Positions 52,939 to 64,000 of a stretch of 64,000 bases of DNA are shown here, piece by piece. This stretch comes from Agrocybe praecox (lineage: Eukaryota > Basidiomycota > Agaricomycetes > Agaricales > Agrocybaceae): contig OZ024843.1 in assembly GCA_964017145.1 (NCBI GenBank), forward strand, positions 3,924,443 to 3,988,442. Direction: 5' to 3'. Numbering within the stretch: the stretch's first letter is position 1; each line of letters starts with the position of its first letter. The notes under the pieces were generated by a model, which worked only from the letters and a program-made list of their open reading frames with translations, was not told the origin of the DNA and made no database searches. A program made the translations under genes and the position numbers.

Positions 52939-53338
52939 GTAGGTAATTAGAATAGGCATGTACCGTAAAGCCTCGAGGTACACACGGGCCAATCAATTAT
53001 CATGATTCGGAACGTTCCGGGATATGCTTTCAACTTTCGAGCAGAACGCCACAAGAGCGCCCACAGGGTCATGGCCGCGGCGGACATGATGATGATGATA
53101 ATGCAAGAATTGCGAGAATTTGATAATGGTCTGAGTCGAAGGGCAGCGCTGCGGTCACTAGTAATAATGGTACAAGTGCACACGCGCAGGCGGTAATAAG
53201 TACTACTGCGGCTTATAAAATAGAATAATACAATGATTCGGATACACGCATGGTGTATGATAGTAGTCGCTGGCGCTTTGGGTTGTGATTTCAAGGTCCG
53301 TAGCCAAGATGAGTCTAGTGTTTTGTTGCAGTAGTCAC

Positions 53339-54062
53339 TGTGTCAAGGTTGCAGGCAGGCAGACAGGCAGACAGCTGCGTCGTCGCGTTGGCGTTAGCAG
53401 TTTTCAGGAAAGCTTGCCGACATCCAGCTTAGGTTAAGCAGGCAGACTCGTCTCTCTTCGGCTTGAACAAGCCTTTGATTGACCACAGGTAACTTGTCCG
53501 GCATATAAGTAACTCCATAATGGTGCCACTTTCAGCAGAGCTCCTTCTCCATCGTAGGATAACTGAATGTCTGTATAGAGAAAGAAGAAGAATCTGTGGG
53601 ATGGTATACTCGGAGAACAGAAAGACTGTGGGCCGTGTATGTACACCTGTCGTGAAGTGTACACAAAGAAAAGCAGGTTTGGACCTGATTACGTGATACA
53701 TACATTATTGTGTGAAAAACAAACAGAACCAAATCATTACCATGGTAACGCGGGATCAGCATAGCGCGGCTCAGATCTTTCCCTTCCACAATCATTTTAT
53801 ATCCCTTTCCTTGGTTACCTACCTACTTATCCCTGTTCTCCCCCCTTTTTTTATATTCCGAGTTTGACCTTCTTTCATCAACAACGAAGATATCTAGCTT
53901 TGGTGGGATTCCTTGCTACAGGAAAATATCTCAAACTCGGGTCTAGTATACGTACGTACAGACCAAGTCAAGATCACTCAATCTTTGTTGGATATTGGTT
54001 CCACTGGTCCAAAGAAAGGGATTTGAGACGACGACGAGTCTATCAGAATTCAAGGATTTAGG
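53339..54062. other. Spacer and promoter of the NBP2-like gene
   Basis: About 720 bp. Begins with a CAGGCAGGCAGACAGGCAGA-type tract (near 53350). No gene supported. Confidence 0.4.
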
Positions 54063-56254
54063 ATGGCTTCAGCGGTGTATTCCGAACCCCCAGGTGAGCG
54101 AGACATCCTGTTGTTGTTCTTGCATTGGGATGTTGGCGGCAGAGAGTGCCTTGATGGATGGATAGATGGATTCCTTGTTATGTATGTGTTTTACCCATTA
54201 AGCGACAAAGCTTATACGGGCAATCATCCATGGTGGTGTTGGTGAACGTCCTTATGCTTTTCTTTCTTTTATCACTTCTTTTGTAGAGACACAAACGGAA
54301 CGGTGGTGGGATATTTTATTCCGGTTTCTCGGATATTTTTACTTCAATTTCGGTGACATTTTGTTCACATTTTTCGGTATGCACGCATGCCATGCTCAAT
54401 CCGCATGTTACAACGATAATCGGCTACATATAAACGATGATAAACTGACATGGTCTTTTATCAGCTTCACGACTTTCGATATCCCTTGAGGGATCAACAG
54501 CGTCGGCCTCGCCTTTTCCCTCGCCTTCCTCTTCGTTTCTCCCACCCCCAACACCGGGGGCACATGAATTTGCTGTGAAGCCAGCTCCATCGACCAGCGC
54601 GCGGGTTAACAAGAAACCAAGTACGATTCTACCGCAACAATCAGCTGCAGGAACTTTGGAAGTGGAGCCACCATCTCCTGAAACAGAAACAGATACTGCC
54701 AATGCCAATGGGGATCTGTCGTCAAATGGCGCCCATACCAAAGTGCCTGGGTATTCGCAACCTCCGTCGATCCCACTTAATCCTCCGCTATCCCCAGGAT
54801 TGAACTCCCCTATGACACCTACACCTTCTACGTTCCAACGCCAACCACATCTGCATCCAAAACTGTCGATGGAATACCTCGAGCCACCACAATCACCGGC
54901 ATACCAGTCCAACTCTTCGACGACGACCACTCCTACAAAAACAGCACCGCCACGGTTACCGTCAGACAAGGAAGCCAAATCGAACTCCAACTCACCCCCG
55001 CCTTCTAAAATTGTAATCCCAGATATACCGATGGATGTCCTCGCTGCGCCAGCATATGGTAATGCTCCTTCCAGTCCAGCGTTCAGCACGACGTCGAATA
55101 GTCGGCCCAAATCGAGCACATTCGATGCATCAATTTTCTCTAGCAGGCCAGCACCACCTTCACCTGCGGGGTCTCTATCGAGACGGATATCAACGAGCTC
55201 AGCAGCGTCGCGGTCAAAGCAAACGACAACTTCGAGGCCATCCTCCATCTCCCGCACTAATTCCCTGAAGAGATCGACTTCGACAACGGGCTCGGCGCGT
55301 AATTCGCCTGTGATCAATCCCCATAGGGCCTCTATTGGCAGTCAGCTCAGTCAGAGTTTTGTCTCGTCGCCGTCGCCATTGCCTAGTCCACAGGCTCTCT
55401 TGTTTGCGCTGAACGTACAACAGCCACAAATGGAAGCTAGAGCGGCGGCGGCTTCGACTAGTTCTTCCAATTCCATGACATCTGTGTCTATACCTTTGCC
55501 TCTAGGTCAGCAGGAGAAAGTGTACATCAAAGTGCGCGATTTTGGATTTTCTCCGTCGGACGAACGACATATGGGGCTTGGGGTGGACGTGCCGAAGGCG
55601 AATAAGGTGTCGAGGTTGATTAGGCGCTTAGGGGGCAAGACACTGAGCATGAGCAGTGTGGAGAGCAGCGATGGGGACGGGGATGAGGACGAGCTGGTTG
55701 ATGATGACGATTGGATGGGTAATGGTATTGGTGGTGGAGGCGGTGGTGGAGGTTGGGATGGGTTCAGGATGGGATGGGGACGGATAACGAGCTGGAATGT
55801 AGGCGCGGGGGGTATGAATGCTGCGCAGATTATGGAAAGTGAGAAGACACATTTCCCGAGTCGAACAGAACTGGATAAAAATTTCTTGGATGATGAAGAC
55901 GACGATGAGGACGACGAGTATGGGACGCCAGACGACGACGACGATGAAGGAGATTTTTCGGTCGAAGAAGGAGATGGAGAGGACGCGCTGTATCCTGGCT
56001 TGTATCGCGCCATGTACGCCTTTGAACCGGAGGGCACTGCTGAGATGAGGTTGGTGGAGGACCAGGTTGTCCGTGTGATAGGACGAGGAGGGGGCGTCGG
56101 GTGGGCGGTAGTTTTGGACGAGAGCAAGCCAGATGGAGATACACCAAGACACGCACTCGTGCCCGAAAGCTATCTGGAGCCCGTGAAATTGGATTGGGAG
56201 GAGGAAGGGGCGACGCCTGCTGTAGGGAGTATATTGGCTACGGTCGGTGCTTGA
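54063..56254 (+). CDS. NBP2: SH3-domain protein, NBP2-like
   Basis: Likely adaptor of the yeast Nbp2 type, which links the phosphatase Ptc1 to MAP kinase modules; orthology is inferred from the SH3 domain and architecture. Exons 54063-54093, 54287-54376 and 54465-56254 give 636 aa. A long Ser/Pro/Thr-rich disordered region (residues about 45-330) is followed by an ordered segment (KVYIKVRDFGFSPSDERHMG), Gly-rich and acidic runs, and a C-terminal SH3 domain: YRAMYAFEPEGTAEMRLVED, VVRVIGRGGGVGWAVV and ALVPESYLEPV. The ALYDF-like, GW and P-x-x-Y/L positions are present. Exon 2 encodes 30 residues, very hydrophobic and aromatic, and can be skipped without changing frame. The long minus-strand frame over this gene is a composition shadow. 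Confidence 0.75.
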
Positions 56255-57307
56255 TTATACGCGGGATGCCTCTGCTGCGGCCAGCGCTTGTTGTCACTGC
56301 TTGGAAAATAAACATTAATTTATTATCATGGTTACTAGGGTCGGTCGGGGAAAGAGGATGCTGGTGCTCATCCTATCATCATTGTCATCTTTTTTGGTTT
56401 TCTTCTCTTTTATTTCCATCCCCTCTTACTGTACTCGGAGACTTTCGTTTTTTTCCTTTCCTTTCTTCTTTTGATACAACACCCCCATTCATCCGTCCAT
56501 ATAACCCTGACACTGCTCATATTATTATTATTTCGAATTTTCACATCCACACTTCGGTTTTATAATCCTTAATCGATCCCGTACACATTTCTTCTTCTTT
56601 CTTTTCGTGATGATGTTCATGTTTTTTTCTCTCTCTCTGATGATGTTTTTTCTTCTATTGTATCTTTTACTCACATACATATCATGCAATGTAGTATAAA
56701 TATGACACTGGCCTCCGCGCGCCCCGCAATGATGTAGCTATGTATGTACTTGGTTTCTTTTCTCTGGTTTGTTAGTCTTGTGGTCTTTTTTCTCTGTGAT
56801 TAATATTAATTTAAGAGGTTTCCTACCGTGGCATTAGAGAGAGAACTTGTAACCGGCAGGTACCATTGGAATGATATACATACATGGTATTTTTATCACA
56901 GGACCTTGGTCCAAATTAGACGGCGAGTGTGTACGACACTGTAATCTAATCTCTTATCTAGAACACGTGATAGTCTGAGATCTAATCTAATCAGCAAGCA
57001 GCCAACTTGGCCAATGGCGGTTGCAGCGTGTATGATAAATTTGAACACAGACAGACAGAAGGACGGAAAAAAAAAGTGTCCTCGAACTTCCTCGGCCTTG
57101 TTATCAGCAGTCCAAACTTTTGAACATCCGTGTGTTTCACGCTTTTGCATCGAGCAGTACTATAATCACTGTAACACACTTGACCATGATAACATTTGAA
57201 CATTTTATCCATGTCAAAATTTGAATTTAGTCACAGAGGACCCGATATAAACAATCGATTCGTTGACACGTATGACAGACAGTCAAGTGGGTATCAGCAA
57301 GTTCGCA
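56255..57307. other. 3' region of the NBP2-like gene and spacer
   Basis: About 1 kb, T-rich after the stop codon (56380-56660), typical of untranslated sequence. No gene supported. Confidence 0.4.
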
Positions 57308-59089
57308 ATGAGGACCTCGACTTTTATCTGCGACCCAAGGCCAAACTACAAATTCCGAGTCACTGGTCTCCGGTATGCACCAGACCAGACTACTGCTGCT
57401 GCTAATAATGGCATCACTGTTATCGCGGCTCACGGAAACGCCATGCACAAGGTGAGTGAAGTTCGGAATTCAGGTCTACTGCTGTCGCCCGAACAAAGCT
57501 AATCAAACTCTCGTTTCTTATGGCAGGAAACATTCAGCACCCTTGTCTCGTATCTTTTTGATCTGGGAATGAAGAAAGGCTTCGCGCCTGTCGCGGAAGT
57601 ATGGTCTTTAGGTGCGACCCTACCATGCGATTCTTGCGTGGTCCGATACCAGAGCGCTAGCTCATACGGTATCCATTCCGACTTGAACAGAGTGTCCAAA
57701 TCACGGAGAAAGTGCCATCCTGAACGAGAAGGAGCTTGCCCATCACTATGCAGATGAGAAGTGTACGTGTAAGCTTATCGGCATTCACACCATCATCCAG
57801 TTATCATTATTGGTTGCTGACTTTTTACAGGGAGCGGTTGAGAGTACTCCAAAGCGATGGCGGCTTTTCTGCTCTCACGACCGGATGGGGTGAATTTCTA
57901 CGAACGAGACTTGGTGTTCCTGGGACACAGCAATGGAGGAAGTGCCATGTCAGTCAGTTTCAAGGCTTCCTTCCCTATTCCTATTTCCATATCTGCTAAT
58001 CGCGACAATTGACATTACAAAGCGTTCTCCTCCACGACTTAGATTCAACTCTTCGCGTGTTGGGATACATACTCCTCGATCCAGCTTTCACGCCCTACGG
58101 AGAAGCAAGAAACAGAGCCGAGCGCATTATAACCCTGTTTACATGGAACAAGCGCGATACATGGCCAGACAGGGAGGCTGCACGAGCCGATCTCGCAATG
58201 CAGATGGGGTCCAGGTATTGGCATCGGGACGTACTGGATGCTTTCGTGGTATGTATACTCTCATGGCCACACTTCCCTGTTCGATGTCATGGAAGAAAAA
58301 GAAAAGGCACATCAATTAATGGTTGAATGACTGACTGACTGACCCGCGTTTTCCATCCCATCAACAGGAAAAAGCCATCCGGCCGCATCCGGCCTCTCGT
58401 CATCCAGGCCCATGCAAATTCGACGCAGTAACTTTGTCGTGCACGAAAGTTTATGAATCCGTATGTTTCCCATAGCGAACACTTGACTCAGCCGTTCCTG
58501 ATTGTATAATATAACTGTTGTGCTTGATAGTCAATGACGAGAGCCGGGGAAGCCTTCGCACATTCTTTCAGCATCATTCATCGTGCATACCAAATGGGGA
58601 GTCCTCAAGTCCATCTCGTCCTCAGCGGAGGCGACAAGTTCGAGTAAGTAGGATAATATCGTGTTTTATGTCGCGTTTTTAATAATACCTCCTCGCCATT
58701 GCATAATACTTAGCGGTCAGAAAATCAGAGATGACATGCAATCACCCGACCCTATATCAGGGAAGAAAGCGACTAGCATCCAATTCATGAAGAGGGGTGG
58801 GCACATGGTATGTGTTTGGCTTCCCCCGAGTGCTTTTGCTGCATTTGACAGTGCGTTATGATAGTTTCCGCAAACAGAACCAGAGGAAACTGCCCATGCA
58901 GTATATTCTGCGCTTTGCGCGATCGTAAGAGCGAAGGTGAAAGATTTTCTTTTGAGGTCTTTTCGAATTATTCTGACAATCCGGGAACGGCTTTGGCCAG
59001 ACGACGCAAACGGAAGGGATCAACTTGCCTTCTTTGATTCGGTCACGTCTTTGAAAACGAAAAAGGAAGTCGCGATCAGTCATGTATAA
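57308..59089 (+). pseudogene. Alpha/beta hydrolase with a probable frameshift
   Basis: Alpha/beta-hydrolase fold protein of a type frequent in Agaricomycetes. Start ATG 57308 gives MRTSTFICDPRPNYKFRVTG. In order: ITVIAAHGNAMHK (oxyanion region), VWSLECPNHGESAILNEKEL, the nucleophile elbow LVFLGHSNGGSA, SRYWHRDVLDAFV, GLRPHP-like region IRPHPASRHPG, and the C-terminal LVLSGGDKF and RGGHMFPQTEPEETAHAVYS with the catalytic His. Seven or so GT-AG introns join in frame, except one: after the acceptor at 57830 the reading WERL must shift by one base near 57842 to reach EYSKAMAAFLLSRPDG. No acceptor avoids a stop there. This is either a single-base mutation or an assembly error. I do not write a joined version. 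Ends 51 bp from the truncated gene on the other strand. Confidence 0.75.
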
Positions 59090-59139
59090 CCATAAACCGA
59101 GTAACCAGAATACGTCTATCCACTGCCAGTGTCTAGAAT

Positions 59140-60621
59140 CTATGTTCGCAAAAGCTTGAACGGAACTGTGCGAAGCCTGTCCGACCTTTGTGTAGATGGA
59201 ACCAGGTATCCACCTATACTCGACACCAGTCCCAAGCGTTGCAAGGGGTCGACTCCTTGTGCAGACGAGCTCGAGCCTGACCGTCGATGAGAGCCTGAGC
59301 CTACCGATCCTGGGGGTGAAGAAGGATCAGGAGAGGTTGCGCGTGCCGGTGCCCCTACGACCTGAACGATGGCTTGTGTTTCGACGCTGTGGATCTCGAT
59401 TGTGTTATTAGGCAGGAGAGAGGTGATATAAGGATAATCGAGACCTGGGAACCACTATTAAGGAATGGAAGAAAAAAACGTCGAAACACGCACAGATTGA
59501 TTCAGGATGATCCGGCCATTCAAGGGTGCCTCGAACAGGATCGCCGTCTCCTGTGACAAAAACACCTAAAGTGCTGGCACCCGTCCAAGACAAAATGAGA
59601 AATTCACTGGGGCCAATGACTGTTATAGACGGCTTGATAGGGGTGGGCGTAGGGTCATAAGCTTGTGAGATGGGCAGGACTTGGAAGATCGAAAAGGCTT
59701 CAAGGTCAAGCATATTATAATGTGTCTTATCAGCAAGACAAAGTATCTTTCCACTTCGTCGAGCGAGCGTTATATTCCCTTGCGCAATTGGAACTTCCTA
59801 TGGGAGGAGTTAGTTTAAATTTCCGTATACGAACACCGAAATGTGCACCTTCGTGTACGTCAACCGCTCCTTCATCGTGAATAAAGCAATCCCATTCCGC
59901 TTGATCACACAGAAATCCACAGGCTCTGGTGGTAAAGGTACTCCTGTAGCCGAAAGGGTAGGGAAGGGTCGCCTTAGCTGCTGGTCGTCAACCGCCATGG
60001 TGATGGCATTTCGTATAGGCTTCCAAGGATGTGGGTCGAGAGACGGAAGGGTATAGAAGTGGATCTGATGGTCTAGACATTAAATTTCAAAATGAGCAAC
60101 AGATATGTCTATTAAATGGAAGATACCAACCTGAAAGCACGAGCGCTCGCGATAAACTGGGTATCAGCACGATTTCGTCAACGGGCTTCCCCCCTGGCAG
60201 AGCCTGCCTCGAGAGTACCTGGTACGATTCCAACTACCATTAAAACTTTTTTTCAGTAGAATTTTAGGGATATACAGTCCGCTATACACACTTTATTAAT
60301 CCCATCCGCCTGAAGCGCAAAGCGAACGAGTTCCCCGTTGGAACACCCAGCATAGATTTCGGACCCTATTCGAAACTAAACTTCAATATCTTCAGGACCG
60401 AGTTTGCATATACAAAGAAAACGACCCTTACCCATAGCTTGTGCGCATCGTAGCTGAACCTTCCCAGAAGAGGCTTCAGAAACTATTTTTGATAATTAGT
60501 TTGTTCCAAGTGTTTGCAGGCTGCAACACTCACTCTGTGGCTCAATGACATCTGTAATTAGCTTTTGAAGTTGAAATGGTGGTACATCAATCAAATGTTG
60601 CGGTGCGGAAGTCATTGCCAT
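59140..60621 (-). pseudogene. VPS3: Truncated VPS3/TGFBRAP1-like CNH-domain gene
   Basis: N-terminal CNH (citron homology) part of a Vps3/Vps39-type tethering subunit of the CORVET/HOPS vacuolar fusion machinery. Start near 60621 (MAMTSAPQHLIDVPPFQLQK). Exons then give KVQLRCAQAMG, SEIYAGCSNGELVRFALQAD, SRQALPGGKPVDEIVLIPSL, HQIHFYTLPSLDPHPWKPIR, PEPVDFCVIKRNGIALFTMK, LPISQAYDPTPTPIKPSITV, FLILSWTGASTLGVFVTGDG and LLPNNTIEIHSVETQAIVQV. The frame stays open to TAG at 59140-59142. Splice sites are coherent, so the 5' half looks intact. Normal family members continue for several hundred residues; here the C-terminal clathrin-repeat part is missing and the neighbouring hydrolase begins immediately. 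Truncated gene, expression unknown. Confidence 0.75.
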
Positions 60622-60795
60622 TATCTTCGTCAAATATTCGTGATTTGCGCGCCGGCTTATTGAATTGTGTTCAAGTTTAAGGGAAAGAGGGGGACGTGAC
60701 AACTGCATCGCGGTGCGTCACCGGATGAGCATACGTGACAATATCACATTATCCCTCATCACATGACTAAATTGGCCCTACCTGTTTTGAATATT

Positions 60796-62014
60796 CACCC
60801 CGGGAAGTTGATGTTTTCAGGTCACCTCAAAACCCCGGAGAAAAACCCAGTTTTAGTATGAACTGAAAGGCCCACGGAAAACATGTACAAAATTCAGGAG
60901 TTTTTTATGACCTAAAAGACAACCAAAAATAGGAATTTTGATAGTAGTTTGGTATCAAATGAAAGCATGGCTGATGTTCTTATTTCCGGTAAGGACAAAA
61001 ACCAAGACGAATATTGACGTTTCGGGCTTCCTGAAAGAAAGACAAAAAATTTAATATCAATGTGGTCTAAAACTTAGGACTAAAACGTAGTCTTTTTTGA
61101 AGTTTTCTCACAGCCCGAATTCTTGACTATTGTGTTTATTTTCGGCACAAACAAAGGTGTGACCGAATGTCTGAGTTTTTGATTGTCTGAAAACAATTAA
61201 CTCAATTGGTTTTTGTGTTTTCAGATGCGCTGATATCTCTATTTTCAGCAGAAGCTACAGACGAGCCGAAAACATGGCGGATAACTAATACTGTACTAAA
61301 TCGGTCAATTCGTCGGTCACAGGTCACAGACCCCTCTGACATGACGAAATTTGGCCTTTGTCACAGGTCACAGCATGGCCTGACGAAATGATTTTTGGTG
61401 GACCTTCAAAATTGGTCACACTTCTGCCAAATTAGGACATTATTTTGGCCTAATTTTGTCACAAACTCCGATTTTCAGCCGATTTTCAGCTATTCTTGCA
61501 TAAATCAAAGGGCTGGAAGTTTAAATACTCTCAAAATGCCTTCAACTGAGGTATGAGCAGATATTTCTCTGAAGGTTAGGACGAAATTTTCGAATGGTCA
61601 CAGGTCCTGAATGAATATGACGAAACCAACATTTCGTCATCGAGGTCACAGGTCACAGGCCCCGACGAATTGACCGATTTAGTACAGTATATTTGACCGT
61701 CCGAAGCTATTGTTGAGAACCTAAGTTTCATTCTAGGTTTCTGAATGAATGAAATTTCCGTTCTCATTCTACCTAAAAATTAATCCAAAACCTCTATATT
61801 CGGATGAGATTTCGGCCTGACTGAACATCATATTTTGGGCCATGTTTATGGTGTGACACAAAATTTGAATGAATACCTGGTTTTTATTTATCATATCTAG
61901 TGTCCCAAAATTTGTATTATATTTCATGATTTATAATAGCCCTATTTTGTACGAGAAAACAATGTTTTTCTCGCGGGTTTTGAGGTGACCTGAAAACATC
62001 GACTTCCCGGGGTG
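60796..62014. mobile_element. 1.2-kb non-autonomous DNA transposon with about 50-bp terminal inverted repeats
   Basis: The left end CACCCCGGGAAGTTGATGTT matches the complement of the right end over about 50 bp with a few mismatches. ATT flanks both sides (60793-60795, 62015-62017), a 3-bp target duplication. It contains no transposase frame and hosts a second, nested element. The CAC terminus plus 3-bp duplication fit a CACTA/CMC-type element (inferred). Confidence 0.85.
61291..61687. mobile_element. 397-bp MITE nested inside the 1.2-kb element
   Basis: Terminal inverted repeats begin CTGTACTAAATCGGTCAATT and continue to about 26 bp. TA is present on both sides (61289-61290, 61688-61689). 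GGTCACAGGTCACAG is repeated near both ends as a subterminal repeat. TA duplication suggests a Tc1/mariner-type derivative (inferred). Confidence 0.8.
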
Positions 62015-62128
62015 ATTGGAACGCGCGGCGCGCGTCAGGCACTGAACGCGTGTTTTCTACCGTTATGAAAGCAAGGTAAAAAAATATGTTAAAGTCATAA
62101 TCCTCCGGAACGCGTGGATTTAACATAA

Positions 62129-64000
62129 TTAGCTCCTCCTAGTTATTCTCACCGGAACGTCCTTGATGCCCAAGGTAAGTATAACCTTCCCATCCAACAC
62201 TCTATCCTTCCATTGCTGCTTTGTTTCTCCAGCGTTCATAAGGGGCTCAAACTTGAAGTCTCTCAATATGAGCGCAAGGAAGCATACAGACTCCACAGTA
62301 GCAAATTTCCGACCGATACATGCGCGTGGACCTATGGATAAACGTTTTGAGAACGAGACGAAGACTCGGTAGCGACGTGCATTCTGATCCCCCTTACCTA
62401 TGCTAAACGCAGAGAAAGCCTCCGACTCATTCGACAGTCCGTGCCATCGCGATGGACGATATTCCTCTGGCCGGTCAAAGTACCTTGGATTGTACTCTAG
62501 AACGTGGTGGTCCAAATGAGCCTTCCAATTGATTCTGAGGGAAAGGAATGAATTCTGAACTCACGGACGCCAATCATATCTACCACAATCTATGATAATT
62601 CCCGATATCGATACGGACCAGTGATAAGTGACCTGTAAAGATACAAAAACCAAAAGCCAACTGACCTGCATGCCCTTCTGAATAGGTACAGTTATAGAAC
62701 CCTCTTCTCCGACAGGTTTTGGGATCTGCAGGACTGTGTCTTCGAAGGCGTCGCGGATCATGATATGCCCAGCAGCTGCACATTTTGCTTGATCAATTAC
62801 CAGTTTACCAGTGTCCGGAGGAAAGCAGTATGGAATATGGATATAGACGTACGGAATAACCTCAGTGCTTCGTAGAAAGCGGCAAGGACTTTGTTTAGCT
62901 TAGGGTAATCTTCCATAGTCTACGCACAAGTCAGACACGCTGACACTGCCAGAGTGTCAGAAGTTAAAAACGTACAGGGTCCCGTTGAAGGCCGACGACG
63001 TCCATGATTTGTTGGTATACCTCCTCTTGTAGGTCGTCATACATCGCAAGGGACCCAAGGGTCGCGGCGAGGGTATGCGCGGTCGTCTCTGCATACAACA
63101 AATCACTATTTCTTTCTGAAACCAAAAATTAAAATACAATACACACCATGACCAGCAAAAAGCATCACAAAAACGTTCCCGATCTGCACAATTAAGTCAT
63201 CAAATCGTGTGGGTTTTGAATCTAGAAATCCATCATACCAATTCGTTATCGTCAAGCTTATACTTCCCTCCCTCGTCCTCATTCGCTTTAACGAGCATAG
63301 TAAACGCGTCAGTCCTCCCACCTGTCCCAGCGCTAAGCTCCAATTTCCTTTCTGCGACCTGGGACTGCATAAATCCCATCAACTTATCATGGGCTTCCTT
63401 CATTTCCTTCATCCTAAAACAAAATAAGATAAATATATATATAATAGTGGTCAAAAGACCTCTGAAATTAAAAGCACGGAGCAAAAAATATGCACGTACT
63501 TCTTCATTGGCAGATTCTGCGCCCATTTGGGAGCTAGGATAGCGACCATATGGGAATCAGCTACGATGCGTAGAGCTTCTTGGATAGATATGCTCCCGTC
63601 GTCTGATCGTGGAGGGTCGAACCAGTTGAATGCGAAGCCGAATCCACATTTTCCAATGATTAACAGAGCCATCTATGAGAGAGGGTCGGATGGAATTTAG
63701 GTATCGTTAGTACGAAGACAGATGACAAACGTCTAGTGTGTAAGTACGAACGTACCTGGAATGTTAATTTTTGGATCACAGGAATCTCAATTACCTTCTT
63801 CGCATCCCAACCTTCCGCCAAGTTCATCTCTTTGTATGTCTTCAGTGTCTCAGACCAGACCATATCATATCTATGTGAAATTAGTCGCTCAACATCGCGA
63901 TGGTACGTAAACGAAGGGGGTTAAAAAGACACTGACAAGGTATTATTAAACGCGGGACCCATAACCCGCCTGTGTTTCCTCCAAGTATCACCATCGGCAG
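62129..64000 (-). CDS. Cytochrome P450 monooxygenase (partial at 5' end)
   Basis: Haem-thiolate monooxygenase; substrate not predictable. The N terminus lies beyond the right edge. In order on the minus strand: C-helix DTWRKHRRVMGPAFNNT, SETLKTYKEMNLAEGW, MALLIIGKCGFGFAF, the I-helix FVMLFAGHETTAHTLAA, KLNKVLAAFYEALRLF (ExxR region), YNPRYFDRPEEYRPSRWHG (PERF-like region) and the haem loop AFSAFSIGPRACIGRKFA, whose Cys is the iron ligand. The haem motif is split by an intron after SIG. The ending is DVPVRITRRS. About nine short GT-AG introns; no break seen. Many basidiomycete P450s sit near transposons, as here. Confidence 0.9.

Larger units (their letters stand above)
45421..53338. repeat. 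Segmental duplication, copy B
   Basis: Counterpart of 38808-44414 in the same orientation. It carries the second two-repeat gene (45954-46345) and is enlarged by three insertions absent from copy A: about 46960-49800 (helicase remnant and one hairpin element), about 51350-52190 (unidentified) and 52411-52941 (a MITE). Apart from the gene, the helicase remnant and these elements, I see no supported genes. Confidence 0.85.

Noticed and set aside
54424..55317. 297-aa minus-strand open frame over the NBP2-like gene
   Set aside because: Mirror of a low-complexity coding exon on the plus strand; no domain, and the plus frame is supported by splice phases and the SH3 domain.

Overview
The window looks like nuclear DNA of a mushroom-forming basidiomycete (Agaricomycetes). 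Its genes are split by many short GT-AG introns of roughly 40-70 nt. Recognisable genes include an SNG1/DUF3533 membrane protein, TSR2, GRC3, a KEL3-type kelch protein, RVB1, a DUF6593 protein, an NBP2-like SH3 protein and a cytochrome P450. The spacers are rich in small non-autonomous DNA transposons. No tRNA, rRNA or CRISPR was recognised.

Layout. 1-1829: N-terminal half of a divergent CDC48/p97 paralogue, running off the left edge. 3116-6629: three different members of an unrecognised family of proteins carrying two pseudo-repeats of about 22 residues; one has an N-terminal HeLo/MLKL-NTD-like helical domain. 8397-23533: a compact housekeeping block (SNG1-like, TSR2, two unknown proteins, GRC3, kelch protein, RVB1). 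25535-26297: DUF6593 gene. 26771-54000: mostly repeats and gene debris, with a MITE, a broken member of the two-repeat family, two decayed PIF1/Helitron-type helicase fragments, a CDC48 C-terminal remnant, hairpin-rich elements and an old direct segmental duplication (38808-44414 and 45421-53338) that carries two further intact family members. 54063-64000: NBP2-like gene, a frameshifted alpha/beta hydrolase, a truncated VPS3-like CNH gene, one MITE nested in another, and a cytochrome P450 that runs off the right edge.

Most notable signal. Six loci (3116, 5108, 6629, 28111, 40089 and 46345 are the start codons) encode two copies of a motif of the form x-x-Q-F-x-x-A-x(4)-[IV]-x(3)-[hydrophobic](3)-x-G. 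The Q-F pairs lie 34-37 residues apart, and all six genes have a TATA element 45-75 bp upstream of the start, four of them sharing a longer core. Motif length, spacing, low complexity around the repeats and the HeLo-like plus two-repeat protein at 5429-6629 parallel the fungal HET-S/HET-s architecture (HeLo domain plus two 21-residue amyloid pseudo-repeats). I infer a HET-s-like amyloid-signalling or programmed-cell-death family, possibly undescribed; nothing in the sequence alone proves amyloid formation.

How parts fit together. TSR2, GRC3 and RVB1 all serve ribosome or snoRNP biogenesis and lie within about 12 kb. The two-repeat family shows birth (local paralogues, segmental duplication) and decay (the 28111 copy) in one window, embedded in transposon-rich DNA, as is common for allorecognition and defence genes.
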